Source: JAHEEL01 sp963836085
GTDB lineage: Bacteria; Actinomycetota; Acidimicrobiia; Spongiisociales; UBA5794
DNA length: 64,000 nt
Direction: 5' to 3'
Assembly: GCA_963836085.1 (NCBI GenBank)
Contig: CAWIHT010000015.1
Span: 1-64,000 of the forward strand
Each line of letters opens with the position of its first letter. The stretch's first letter is position 1. Shown piece after piece: positions 24,051-32,359 of the stretch. The notes beneath the pieces are model-generated. The model saw only the letters and a program-made list of their open reading frames with translations. It was not told where the DNA came from and made no database searches. The position numbers and the translations under genes are program-made.

Positions 24051-25527
24051 CATTCCCTCCCAGGGCAAGGACCATCGCTGCCGCGTCCGGCGCGGCGTCG
24101 AGCAGATCGCCCACGTGCCGCATGGTGCCTTTGAGCGGTTCCATCATAGGAACCCGTTTCAGTGTTTCTTCCCCAACGTCGAATACCAGCGAATCCCAGT
24201 TTGCAGCCACCAGTCCGTCCGGGTACCGCCGGACGCACGAGCCACGGAAAAACGCCCGGGTATCCTCCGGTGGATCAGTGACGGCCGCGTCGACCTCTGC
24301 ATCGCTGAAGATCCGCTTCATGGCGCCGCGGTCGACGAGGCGCTGATACAGGCTTCGGCGGGGATCCACATCGTGATACTGCAGGTCGAGGAGGCGGAGT
24401 TTCGGAGCGTCCCAGGCAAGACCATCACGGTGACGATAGGCCTCGAAAATGCGCAGCTTCGCCGTCCAGTCGAGTCGGTCCGAGGTGCTCATCGGGTCAC
24501 GTTCGAGGTCGGCAAGGACCCGTTCCCACTCCTCAAGGACCCTCTCCCAGACCGGGCCAATCCCCCTCGCTCTGGCGTACGCGGCGACACGCTCGAAGTA
24601 CCACCACTGGATGTCGAGCGCGGTCATGCGGGTTCCGGCGCCGGTCGGGTACGTGCGTACAAGAGCCGGGTCATGGCTCACCGCCCAGACCGCACCGACA
24701 GGATCGATCATTGTGACGGGATCGTGGAGCGCCCCGTCCTCGATGGCGTCAAGCACGAGCGCCGTCGTACCGACTTTGAGGAAGGTCTGCAGCTCGCTCC
24801 GATTGGCATCGCCGATGATGACATGCAGCCTGCGATATCGCGAGGCGTCGGCGTGGGGTTCGTCGCGGGTGTTGATGATCGGCCGTTTGAGGGTCGTCTC
24901 GAGTCCCACCTCCTCCTCGAAGAAGTCCGCTCGCTGTGTGATCTGGAAGTCCGCTGATGGTCGGCCGTTCTCGCTCCCGACCTTCCCGGACCCGGTGAAG
25001 ATCTGCCTGGATACGAAGAACGCGGTGAGTTGCTGCACGATGTTGCCGAACGGGATCATCCGCGCGATGAGGTAGTTCTCGTGCGCCCCGTAGGAGTTCC
25101 CCTTGCCGTCCGTATTGTTCTTGTGAACGACCATGCGCTCGTCCGACCCCAGGAGCCGCTGCACCGCCTCGACCGCGTCGACCATCACGGTCTCCCCCGC
25201 CTTGTCGTACAGGGCCGCCGACCAGGGATCGGCGCACTCGGGCGAGGAGTACTCGGGATGGGCGTGATCGACGTAGAGGCGGGCGCCGTTCGTGAGGACG
25301 GTATTGACGAGTCCTGCGTCGGGATCCACCACGGCGGGTCGGAACGCTTCGGTGCCGCGCAGATCTCGTCCCGGACTCTCTTCGTCAAACGACCACTGGA
25401 TTCGCGACCCGTTCCCCGGATACGAGGCGACGATCGCGGAAGACGCCGTTACCGGGTTGAAGCCCGCCTGATTGAGAACCGTGATTCCGAACTCGGTCTC
25501 GGTGCCGATCACCTTGGGGAGCGCCAT
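24043..25527 (-). CDS. dop: Deamidase/depupylase Dop
   Basis: Deamidates the Pup C-terminal Gln and removes Pup from substrates. 494 aa. Same fold as PafA: IGTETEFGITV at the N-terminus, catalytic Asp87 in ARLYVDHAHPEYSSPE, and INTRDEPHADASRYRRLHV. It has an insertion between about residues 45 and 75 (the Dop loop) absent from PafA, which separates the two. Located downstream of mpa and upstream of pup, the standard actinobacterial order. Confidence 0.96.
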   Translation of the reverse strand: MALPKVIGTETEFGITVLNQAGFNPVTASSAIVASYPGNGSRIQWSFDEESPGRDLRGTEAFRPAVVDPDAGLVNTVLTNGARLYVDHAHPEYSSPECADPWSAALYDKAGETVMVDAVEAVQRLLGSDERMVVHKNNTDGKGNSYGAHENYLIARMIPFGNIVQQLTAFFVSRQIFTGSGKVGSENGRPSADFQITQRADFFEEEVGLETTLKRPIINTRDEPHADASRYRRLHVIIGDANRSELQTFLKVGTTALVLDAIEDGALHDPVTMIDPVGAVWAVSHDPALVRTYPTGAGTRMTALDIQWWYFERVAAYARARGIGPVWERVLEEWERVLADLERDPMSTSDRLDWTAKLRIFEAYRHRDGLAWDAPKLRLLDLQYHDVDPRRSLYQRLVDRGAMKRIFSDAEVDAAVTDPPEDTRAFFRGSCVRRYPDGLVAANWDSLVFDVGEETLKRVPMMEPLKGTMRHVGDLLDAAPDAAAMVLALGGNDG

Positions 25528-25533
25528 CGAGCC

Positions 25534-27249
25534 TCAGAGGTACTGGCCGGGCGTGACTGCTTCCACCGCTCGGTTCTCTCGGTCACCTTCGATGAGCGTC
25601 CGCACGTAGACGATCCGTTCGCCCTTCTTGCCGGAGATCTTCGCCCAATCATCCGGATTGGTGGTGTTCGGCAGGTCTTCCTGCTCGCGGAATTCTTGCG
25701 TGATGGCCGAAACGAGATCGGACGTGCGAAGACCGTTCAGGCCGTCCGCGATATCGCGCTTGATCGCTTCCTTCTTGGCCCGTCTAACGATGTTCTCGAT
25801 CATCGCACCCGACGCGAAGTCCCGGAAGTACAGCACCTCGCGATCTCCGTTGGCGTACGTGACTTCGAGGAATCGATTCTCGACGTCCTCGCTGTACATC
25901 CGCGCGACGACGACGTCAACCATCTCGGACACAAGCGCGTCCACATCGCCGTCATGAGCGGCGAGTTCATCAACGTCGAACGGAAGCCGATCCGTGAGGT
26001 AGATACGGAAGATCTGGGCAGCTGCCGCACGGTCGGGACGTTCGATCTTGATCTTCACATCGAGCCGGCCGGGCCGCAGAATCGCCGGGTCGATGAGGTC
26101 CTCTCGATTCGATGCACCGATCACGATCACGTTCTTGAGCGCCTCGACGCCGTCGAGTTCCGACAGCAGCTGGGGGACGATCGTCGACTCGACATCCGAC
26201 GACACGCCGGTGCCGCGCGTTCGGAACAGGGAGTCCATCTCGTCGAAGAACACGATCACCGGGACGCCTTGGTCCGACTTCTCCTTCGCCCGCTCGAAGA
26301 TCAGCCGAATCTGCCGTTCGGTCTCACCGACGTACTTGTTGAGCAGCTCAGGTCCCTTGATGTTCAGGAAGTAGGACCGGGTGTCGTCACTCCCCTCCTT
26401 CTCGGCGACGGCCTTTGCGAGGCTGTTCGCGACCGCCTTTGCGATCAGTGTCTTGCCGCAGCCTGGAGGGCCGTAGAGCAGCACGCCTTTCGGCGGCGAA
26501 AGCTCATACTCCTCGAAGCGATCCTTGTGGACGTACGGCAGTTCGATCGCGTCGCGGATCACCTCGATCTGGTCGCCGAGACCTCCGATCTGGTCGTAGG
26601 TGACGTCGGGGACGACTTCGAGGACCAACTCTCCGACCTCCGGCCGGATCAGCTTCTCGAGGATCAGACCCGCCGTCGGGTCCATCCGGACGTGGTCGCC
26701 GGCGCGCAGGAACTCCTCGTCGACGGCCTCCGACCGCCCGACCACGCGTTCCTCGTCGCCGTGTCCGAGGACGATGGCGCGATCGTCTGCGATCACTTCC
26801 TTGACGGTCACCACCTCGCCGACCGGATCGTATGCCCGCGTGTCGATGACGTTGTACGCCTCGTTGAGAACCACTTCCTGACCGATGCGCAACGCCTTCA
26901 CCTCGACGGTCGGGTCGACGTTCACTCGGAGCTTCCGACCAGCGACGTTGACGTCGACCGTGCCATCCTCATTGCGACGAAGAACGGTTCCGAACGGATT
27001 GGGCGGGGCGGTCAAGTTCTCGACTTCGTTGCGGAGGAGCGCAAGTTGCTCCCGCGTCTCCTCGAGGGCAGAGGCGAGTTTCTCGTTCTGACCACCAGCC
27101 TGCGCGAGTCGCCCACGAGCTTCCACGAGGCGTTCCTCGAGCAGACGAACGCGGCGGGGGGCCTCCTGCAACCGGCGACGGAGGACCTCGATCTCCTCCT
27201 CGAGCAGCCTGATCTGTTGTTGGAGTCTCGGGTCGTCGCGGTCGCTCAC
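25534..27249 (-). CDS. mpa: Proteasome-activating AAA ATPase (Mpa/ARC)
   Basis: Recognises pupylated proteins and threads them into the 20S core. 571 aa. N-terminal coiled coil (about 8-78, binds Pup), two OB folds (about 80-200), AAA domain with Walker A GPPGCGKT (260-267) and Walker B VIVFFDEMD (331-339), and the C-terminal GQYL tail that docks into PrcA. GTG start at 27249 with GAGAGGA about 8 bases upstream. First gene of the mpa-dop-pup-prcB-prcA run. Confidence 0.96.
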   Translation of the reverse strand: MSDRDDPRLQQQIRLLEEEIEVLRRRLQEAPRRVRLLEERLVEARGRLAQAGGQNEKLASALEETREQLALLRNEVENLTAPPNPFGTVLRRNEDGTVDVNVAGRKLRVNVDPTVEVKALRIGQEVVLNEAYNVIDTRAYDPVGEVVTVKEVIADDRAIVLGHGDEERVVGRSEAVDEEFLRAGDHVRMDPTAGLILEKLIRPEVGELVLEVVPDVTYDQIGGLGDQIEVIRDAIELPYVHKDRFEEYELSPPKGVLLYGPPGCGKTLIAKAVANSLAKAVAEKEGSDDTRSYFLNIKGPELLNKYVGETERQIRLIFERAKEKSDQGVPVIVFFDEMDSLFRTRGTGVSSDVESTIVPQLLSELDGVEALKNVIVIGASNREDLIDPAILRPGRLDVKIKIERPDRAAAAQIFRIYLTDRLPFDVDELAAHDGDVDALVSEMVDVVVARMYSEDVENRFLEVTYANGDREVLYFRDFASGAMIENIVRRAKKEAIKRDIADGLNGLRTSDLVSAITQEFREQEDLPNTTNPDDWAKISGKKGERIVYVRTLIEGDRENRAVEAVTPGQYL

Positions 27250-27430
27250 GGCCGGGTCCTCTCGGATCGATTCGTCGGTCGGGTGTGGGTTCGCTTTCCG
27301 AGTGTAGGCCCGACGGCTCGATGCGGTGACACTCGCTTTCCGTGAACTCCGCCGAAGAAGTCCGGATGGACTCGTTCTTCCGCACGCGGAGGACTATGTT
27401 TCTCCCGTCACACTGCGAAAGGACACAACC

Positions 27431-27676
27431 ATGAAGGTCTGGATCGACCAAGATCTCTGCACCGGAGATGGAATCTGCGAAGAAATCGCACCCGATGTCT
27501 TCGTGCTCCTCGACGACGGACTTGCGTACGTCCGCGAGGGCGAGAAGATCTTCGCTGAATCCGAAGGGAACAGTCAGGGGGCCGAAGGTCTCGCGAACTT
27601 CCCGGACGACCAGATGGACGCCGTGGTCGAATCGGCCGAAGAGTGCCCGGGAGAGTGCATCTTCATCGAGCCGTAG
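27431..27676 (+). CDS. Small ferredoxin (3Fe-4S/4Fe-4S type)
   Basis: 81 aa. MKVWIDQDLCTGDGICEEI places cysteines at 10 and 16 and a C-terminal CPGEC contributes the rest; this is the short ferredoxin family of actinobacteria. Soluble electron carrier; the partner (for example a cytochrome P450) is not in this window. The ATG at 27431 is chosen over the upstream frame because AAAGGA lies 8 bases before it. Convergent with trmI, separated by a strong terminator. Confidence 0.85.
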   Translation: MKVWIDQDLCTGDGICEEIAPDVFVLLDDGLAYVREGEKIFAESEGNSQGAEGLANFPDDQMDAVVESAEECPGECIFIEP

Positions 27677-27696
27677 ACCGCCGTCAGCAACTCGAA

Positions 27697-27732
27697 CGGG
27701 AGAGGCCGCACTTCCGGGTGCGGCCTCTCCCG
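27697..27732. terminator. Bidirectional terminator between ferredoxin and trmI
   Basis: A perfect 15-bp stem, CGGGAGAGGCCGCAC (27697-27711) with its complement at 27718-27732, around a 6-base loop, lies between two convergent genes (stops at 27676 and 27735). No long T tract on either side, as is usual in high-GC genomes. Confidence 0.75.
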
Positions 27733-27734
27733 TG

Positions 27735-28562
27735 CTAGCCCGCTTCTGTCTCGACGGGCGCCGCTTCCCTTGGAAGCACCTTCCTGGCCACGGTCAGGAA
27801 CCCGGTGTGGCCGACCATCCGATGCGATGGCCGGACCGAGCGGCCGTTGACGGACCAATCACGCACCATCACCTCGAACGACGTGACCTCGAGGAAGCAA
27901 CCGCGCTCGTCGATTGCCGCCCGCACCCGCTCAACCTGCGGCACGTTCGGGACGTAGCATGCGAACACACCGCCGCCACGCAGGTGGTCGGCCGCCGCTC
28001 CCACGGTCTCCCATGGATCGGGCACGTCGAGGATGATGCGATCGGGAGCGACCTCCTCAACGGCATCCGCGACCTCCCCCACCCGCAGGTCGAGCCACTC
28101 GGGGACGGAGCCGAAGAATCCTGCGATTCGCTTCTTCGCGAGCGTCGCGTGATCGGATCGACGCTCGATGCTCACGACCTTCCCCGTCGGCCCGACTGCT
28201 CTGGTGAGCATCATGGCGAGACCGCCCGACCCGGTGCCGGCTTCGAGCACCGTCATGCCGGGTCCGATGTCGGCCCAGACGATCAACGCGGCGGCATCCT
28301 TCGGATACAGAACGGTCGCGCCCCGAGACATCTTCAGCACGTAGTCGGCGAGGCGGGGCCGCAGGACGGTGAGGAACGTGCCGCTCGTCGTCTTGAGCGA
28401 GGCACCCTCGGGCGCACCGATGATCGTGTCGTGTGGCAGTGCGCCACGATGGGAGTGGAAGTCGCGGCCGGGAATCAAGTCGATGAGGTAGCGGCGGCCC
28501 TTCGCGTCGTACAGCAGACAGGCATCGCCGGCTTCGAACGGCGCTCCGGTGGCGTCGCTCAC
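27735..28562 (-). CDS. trmI: tRNA (adenine58-N1)-methyltransferase TrmI
   Basis: Methylates A58 in the T-loop of tRNAs. 275 aa. The N-terminal beta domain (YDAKGRRYLIDLIPGRDFHSH) precedes a Rossmann methyltransferase core: LEAGTGSGGLAMMLTRAVG (SAM motif I) and RIILDVPDPW (motif IV). The GTG at 28562 is chosen because it overlaps the stop of a 32-aa upstream gene (GTGA) and no Shine-Dalgarno supports longer forms. Located beside mpa, as in other actinobacteria. Confidence 0.93.
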   Translation of the reverse strand: MSDATGAPFEAGDACLLYDAKGRRYLIDLIPGRDFHSHRGALPHDTIIGAPEGASLKTTSGTFLTVLRPRLADYVLKMSRGATVLYPKDAAALIVWADIGPGMTVLEAGTGSGGLAMMLTRAVGPTGKVVSIERRSDHATLAKKRIAGFFGSVPEWLDLRVGEVADAVEEVAPDRIILDVPDPWETVGAAADHLRGGGVFACYVPNVPQVERVRAAIDERGCFLEVTSFEVMVRDWSVNGRSVRPSHRMVGHTGFLTVARKVLPREAAPVETEAG

Positions 28563-28657
28563 CCGATCGCCGAGATACCGGCGACGACCATCGAGAGGAC
28601 CATCGTCAACACCACCAGCCAGATGACCACCTTCACCCACGTCTTCTGATTGCGCAT
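28559..28657 (-). CDS. 32-aa membrane peptide upstream of trmI
   Basis: Too short for standard gene calls. The frame reads MRNQKTWVKVVIWLVVLTM then a further hydrophobic stretch ending VVAGISAIG: a short basic N-terminus and a single transmembrane helix. Its stop overlaps the trmI GTG (GTGA) and its ATG is 9 bases after the preceding gene's stop, so it fits perfectly into a coupled operon. Size and pattern resemble DUF4044/Prli42-type peptides of Firmicutes, an impression rather than established homology. Confidence 0.65.
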   Translation of the reverse strand: MRNQKTWVKVVIWLVVLTMVLSMVVAGISAIG

Positions 28658-28666
28658 CCTGGCCGC

Positions 28667-28936
28667 CTACCGATCCACGCGGGCTTCGGCAATGGGGCGT
28701 CGGCCACGCAGCACTTTGATCTTGAAGCTCTGATCGGTGTCAATCGAGGTCGAGTAGATGAGTTTCGGCTGATTGCGCTTCTTGTTGACGCCGTAGGCAA
28801 TTGCGGCAAGCGAAATACCGAGTTTCGGCAGATCGTTCGTGCTCAGGGCTGCGCGTGCGCTCGACATGCCGGCGCGAGCCACCCACGGAACCTTGCGGTA
28901 CCACCACCGCCGGACGAAGTACCCGGGCTTGATCAT
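28667..28936 (-). CDS. Small protein with one hydrophobic segment, unknown function
   Basis: 89 aa, basic and Trp-rich at the N-terminus (VRRWWYRKVPWVARAG), a weakly hydrophobic stretch LPKLGISLAAIAYGV, then a charged tail. No domain recognised. Its ATG overlaps the stop of the preceding 65-aa gene (ATGA), so it belongs to the same translationally coupled operon leading to trmI. Confidence 0.65.
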   Translation of the reverse strand: MIKPGYFVRRWWYRKVPWVARAGMSSARAALSTNDLPKLGISLAAIAYGVNKKRNQPKLIYSTSIDTDQSFKIKVLRGRRPIAEARVDR

Positions 28937-29130
28937 GAGGTTTGGTAGACCTCAATATGGATGCGCCGGCGGCGTGAGCGCCAGATCCCGTAGGCCACGA
29001 GCGCAACGACGACTACCGCCGCTCCGGCAATGAGCAGGCCCGCGCTCGCCTTGGCTTCCTCCTCGGTGGTGACGACCACATCCTGGATATCCCGCAGGCT
29101 GGCCTCGAGATCGTCGCGGCTGATGGTCAC
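28933..29130 (-). CDS. Small single-pass membrane protein
   Basis: 65 aa: a charged amphipathic N-terminus (ISRDDLEASLRDIQDVV), one transmembrane helix (GLLIAGAAVVVVALVAYGIW) and an arginine-rich RSRRRRIHIEV tail. Similar in layout to small DUF3618-type proteins that accompany holin-like genes in actinobacteria; this is a resemblance only. GTG start overlapping the holin-like gene stop (GTGA). Confidence 0.65.
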   Translation of the reverse strand: MTISRDDLEASLRDIQDVVVTTEEEAKASAGLLIAGAAVVVVALVAYGIWRSRRRRIHIEVYQTS

Positions 29131-29462
29131 GGTGTACCTCCCGTCGTGGCGTCAGCAGGTTCGGTCTTGGAACTCGGGCCGACCTTCACGAGGACCGCGA
29201 TGATCGCTATCGCTACAACAACGATGATGAGGTAGGCGAGCGCCTCCCAATACGGCCCATCCGGCAGGATCGCCATGAGACCGCGCAGGCCGGCAACGCC
29301 GAGCAACATGATTCCGAGCGCCCACAGCGCGGCGGCGCCGAGCGAGAACCCGGCAAAATGCCCGAGCTTCTTCGCTGGTTCCACGGTCTCTTGAAGGAGA
29401 TATTCCTTCGCGAGATCACGGAAGTCCGTGATCATGGCCGGAAGATCCTGCAGTTTCGCCAT
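29127..29462 (-). CDS. Holin-X-like small membrane protein
   Basis: 111 aa. A hydrophilic N-terminus (about 1-30), then two transmembrane helices (FSLGAAALWALGIMLLGVAG and ALAYLIIVVVAIAIIAVLV) and a short tail. It resembles the actinobacterial Holin-X superfamily III. The ATG at 29462 has GAGGAA about 7 bases upstream and TAGCCT near 29490 may be its -10. First gene of the five-gene operon ending with trmI. Confidence 0.65.
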   Translation of the reverse strand: MAKLQDLPAMITDFRDLAKEYLLQETVEPAKKLGHFAGFSLGAAALWALGIMLLGVAGLRGLMAILPDGPYWEALAYLIIVVVAIAIIAVLVKVGPSSKTEPADATTGGTP

Positions 29463-29556
29463 CTGTGTTCCTCAGGCTGGTCGGTGGCCCCTTAGGCTAA
29501 TCGCATTCGCGACGGTCACGCTCGCACCCCTGAGTCGGGTACCATGCCGCTCGAAC

Positions 29557-30885
29557 ATGGACTCGGAAGAGCACGGCGAATACCGCCTCGATGATCCCTT
29601 CGGGGTAGCCGACCGCCGCAGGGCTCGCCGCAACATGCTCCCCTTGGTCGGCGGACAGGCAGTGTCCCTTTTCGGGGACTACATCGCGTTCTTCTCGCTG
29701 CCCTATTTCATCCTCGCCCTCACGGCCGAGCCCATCGATCTTGGGTTGACTGCGGCCGCCGAGACCCTGCCGATGCTCATCTTCGGGCTGGTCGCGGGAG
29801 TGATTCTCGACCGGTGGAGGAACCTCCGCGGGGCCTTGATTGCCGTCGACCTTGCCCGGGCGGGGGTGTTCGCCGGTCTTGCCTTCGCTGCGGCCAACGG
29901 AGCCGGTACCCGGTGGCTCGTTTTCGGCGTAGCGTTTGTCATCGGGACCCTGTCGGTGTTCTTCGACTCCGGGCTGCAGACGCTCATGCCGTCGGTCATC
30001 GACGACGACATGCTGATCGACGCCAATTCCCAGCTTGCGGTTGCGCGCATGGCGACCTACAGCATCGGACCACTCGTCGGCGGCATCATGATCGCCTTCA
30101 GCGGGGGGTTTGCGATCGCGTTTCTCATCAACGCCGCAACGTTCCTCCTATCGGCTGCGTTCCTCACCATGCTGCGCATCGTTCACGATCGGCCCGCGGT
30201 GTCGAGCGAGGCCTTTCGCGACTCGCTCGTCGACGGCCTCCGGTTTCTTCTCGGCGACCCCCGCCTTCGGTGGGCCACGCTCGGCGGGACCCTCACCAAT
30301 CTCGTCTTCCAGCCGCTGGAAGCGCTCCTGGTGCTCTTCGTGGTCACCGAAGTTCTCGACCAGCCGGCCACGGCAGTCGGCGACCTCACCGAAGTCGGCG
30401 CAAGCATCGGCCTCTTCTACGCGCTCAACGCCGCGATCGGCGCAATCGGCGCAGCCTTCGCTCCTCGGATCTCAACACGCGTCCCGCTCGGCACGATGTA
30501 CGTCGTCGGCTTGTTCCTGGTGGGCGGCGGATTCCTCGCACTCGCCCTGATCGGTTCGTTCATCGCCGTGATCCCCGCCGGCCTCACGTTCGCCGGTATG
30601 GCGTGGATTAACGTCTCTCTCACGACCATGCGCCAGCGTCTGACGCCACCGGAGCTGCTCGGCAGGGTGATCGCGGCATCGCGCACGCTGGCGTGGCTCG
30701 GCTTGCCGGTCGGAGCCGCACTCGGTGGCGTGATCGCCGGTCAGATCGGCGTGGTCCCGGTCTACGTCGGTGGTTCGCTGTTGGTACTCGGCATCGCGAC
30801 GTTCCTCCTCGGGACCGCGCTTGTCCGGGACCCGGTGATGGCCGACCCACACGACGAATCGCCTGCGACGAATTCAGGCAACTAG
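29557..30885 (+). CDS. MFS transporter
   Basis: 442 aa with about 12 predicted transmembrane helices. The N-terminal half has SLFGDYIAFFSLPYF and a loop GVILDRWRNLRGALIAVDLAR that matches the MFS motif A region (GxLaDrxGrr). The substrate is not predictable; it resembles the enterobactin/macrolide-type exporters (MFS_3). The ATG at 29557 is the first Met before the membrane domain; TACCAT lies 11 bases upstream. Divergent from the holin-like operon. Confidence 0.85.
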   Translation: MDSEEHGEYRLDDPFGVADRRRARRNMLPLVGGQAVSLFGDYIAFFSLPYFILALTAEPIDLGLTAAAETLPMLIFGLVAGVILDRWRNLRGALIAVDLARAGVFAGLAFAAANGAGTRWLVFGVAFVIGTLSVFFDSGLQTLMPSVIDDDMLIDANSQLAVARMATYSIGPLVGGIMIAFSGGFAIAFLINAATFLLSAAFLTMLRIVHDRPAVSSEAFRDSLVDGLRFLLGDPRLRWATLGGTLTNLVFQPLEALLVLFVVTEVLDQPATAVGDLTEVGASIGLFYALNAAIGAIGAAFAPRISTRVPLGTMYVVGLFLVGGGFLALALIGSFIAVIPAGLTFAGMAWINVSLTTMRQRLTPPELLGRVIAASRTLAWLGLPVGAALGGVIAGQIGVVPVYVGGSLLVLGIATFLLGTALVRDPVMADPHDESPATNSGN

Positions 30886-30895
30886 CAGCCCGAAT

Positions 30896-30916
30896 CCGAA
30901 CACGGAAGCCGTTCGG
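30896..30916. terminator. Weak hairpin after MFS gene
   Basis: CCGAA/TTCGG and an inner CGG/CCG stem around AAG with a small bulge, 10 bases after the MFS stop and before the convergent 40-aa gene. No T tract; low confidence. Confidence 0.3.
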
Positions 30917-30947
30917 CGCGAGGAAGCTGCTGACGACTCGCGCGAAG

Positions 30948-31070
30948 TCAGAAGCGCTTGCGCTGCTTGACCTTCATCCCGCGGCGACCTTTCACCATCC
31001 AGCCGATGGCGAAACCGAGGGCGACAGCGAGGACAATCCAGATGACGATCTGTGACCCGACGTACAGCAC
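30948..31070 (-). CDS. 40-aa membrane peptide downstream of OmpA/BON protein
   Basis: Too short for standard gene calls. GTG start sharing one base with the ompA-like stop codon (TAGTG). One transmembrane helix (IVIWIVLAVALGFAIGWMV) followed by a very basic tail GRRGMKVKQRKRF. The order OmpA/BON protein then small membrane protein recalls arfA-arfB of mycobacteria, where ArfB is about 50 aa; no homology is claimed. Confidence 0.6.
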   Translation of the reverse strand: MLYVGSQIVIWIVLAVALGFAIGWMVKGRRGMKVKQRKRF

Positions 31071-32293
31071 TATCCCTCCAGCGCAATGAATTCGATGCGG
31101 CGGTTCTTCTGCCGACCCGCCTCGGTCGAGTTGTCGGCGATCGGACGCGTGTCACCGTAGCCGACGGCGATGAATCGGTCGGGGCTTTCCCCACGGCTCA
31201 CGAAGTAGGTCACAACGGCATCGGCTCTCCGTTGCGAGAGTTCCAGGTTCCGATCAGCACTTCCGTCGGTATCCGCATGGCCCGCAATCTCCACCGAGAC
31301 CGCAGGGAACTCAACCAGAGCGACCAGCAACTCGTCGAGCAGGTCTGTGCCATCCTCGGTGAGTTGGTCGCTCGCGAATTCGAACTCGACAACCTTGCCC
31401 TCAATCAACTCGGAAAGGGTCCGGTCGAGTTCCTCGACTTCCGCCTTCGTCGGCGCAGGCGGCTTCGGGGGGCCAAGTACGCCGTCGGTGAAGTCGAAGC
31501 CATCTGCGGCAAGCGCTACCACGAAATCGTCCGTGGCAACCACGAGATCGCGCTTCGCCTGACGCGTCTCGGTCTTGCCGGACGTCGTCACTACCTGACC
31601 GGATGGATTGACAGTGACTGCCCCCTCGTTCAGCGTGGACGCCAGGGCACCGACCAGGGCGATGCTGGTTCCGATCCACTCGTCCTCAGGCGCGAGGCCT
31701 TCGACGACTTCGACGGCGCCGGTATCGACCGCTGCAAATCGTATGTTGTCGTCCTCGCCGACCGTCACGCCGGCGAGCGACTCCTCGACGAAGACCAATT
31801 GGTCTTCCGTTGAGATCGCGCCGACCACTGTGACGGTGTCTCCGCTCCACGTGAATGTGACGGGCGCTCCGACGATCTCGACATCAACGGCCTCCAGCGC
31901 CTCGATCTCCCAGACTCCCGTCGCGTCGACAGCGCTGACGCCCGCAAGGCCGGCGACGGCTTGGACGCCCGCCTCGAGGTCCTGACCTTCCCGGTATTGG
32001 CCTTTCAGATCGATCGCGAACCCGTTCGCGTCGGCATTGATCTCCAGAAATCCGGCGACCCGGAGTGTCTGTTCAGAGCGTGCTTCCAGGTCGGACTCGA
32101 TCGAGCGAGTGCCAACGAACACGGCGAGTGACGTCAGCATCAGAAACAGGAGAACCATCCCGGCGACGAATGCGGCCCAGGATGCTGCCTGATCGATCTC
32201 ACCGGGAGGGGTGAAACGCGACGACATCGGCTGCGACTTGGTCGCTGCCTTGCGGTCGAGTTGCTGAAGTCGCTTTGAGGTCTTGTTCGCCAT
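31070..32293 (-). CDS. OmpA-family protein with N-terminal helix and BON-like region (ArfA-like)
   Basis: 407 aa. A basic N-terminus, one transmembrane helix (about 35-60), a BON-type region around 75-235, and a C-terminal OmpA peptidoglycan-binding domain (about 300-405: VEIAGHADTDGSADRNLE, SQRRADAVV, DTRPIADNS, GRQKNRRIEF). This is the layout of mycobacterial ArfA/OmpATb. Probably envelope-anchored; a porin or acid-adaptation role is inference. Followed directly by a 40-aa membrane gene. Confidence 0.85.
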   Translation of the reverse strand: MANKTSKRLQQLDRKAATKSQPMSSRFTPPGEIDQAASWAAFVAGMVLLFLMLTSLAVFVGTRSIESDLEARSEQTLRVAGFLEINADANGFAIDLKGQYREGQDLEAGVQAVAGLAGVSAVDATGVWEIEALEAVDVEIVGAPVTFTWSGDTVTVVGAISTEDQLVFVEESLAGVTVGEDDNIRFAAVDTGAVEVVEGLAPEDEWIGTSIALVGALASTLNEGAVTVNPSGQVVTTSGKTETRQAKRDLVVATDDFVVALAADGFDFTDGVLGPPKPPAPTKAEVEELDRTLSELIEGKVVEFEFASDQLTEDGTDLLDELLVALVEFPAVSVEIAGHADTDGSADRNLELSQRRADAVVTYFVSRGESPDRFIAVGYGDTRPIADNSTEAGRQKNRRIEFIALEG

Positions 32294-32359
32294 GATCTCT
32301 CGAAATGCTATCGAGTGCGCCCATAACTGCTCGCACTTCAGCTATGTATCGGTCGACGT

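Noticed and set aside
25030..27345. 771-codon plus-strand open frame opposite dop and mpa
   Set aside because: Mirror of real genes in GC-rich DNA; Asp/Arg/Val/Leu-heavy with no domain, and the minus-strand genes are certain.
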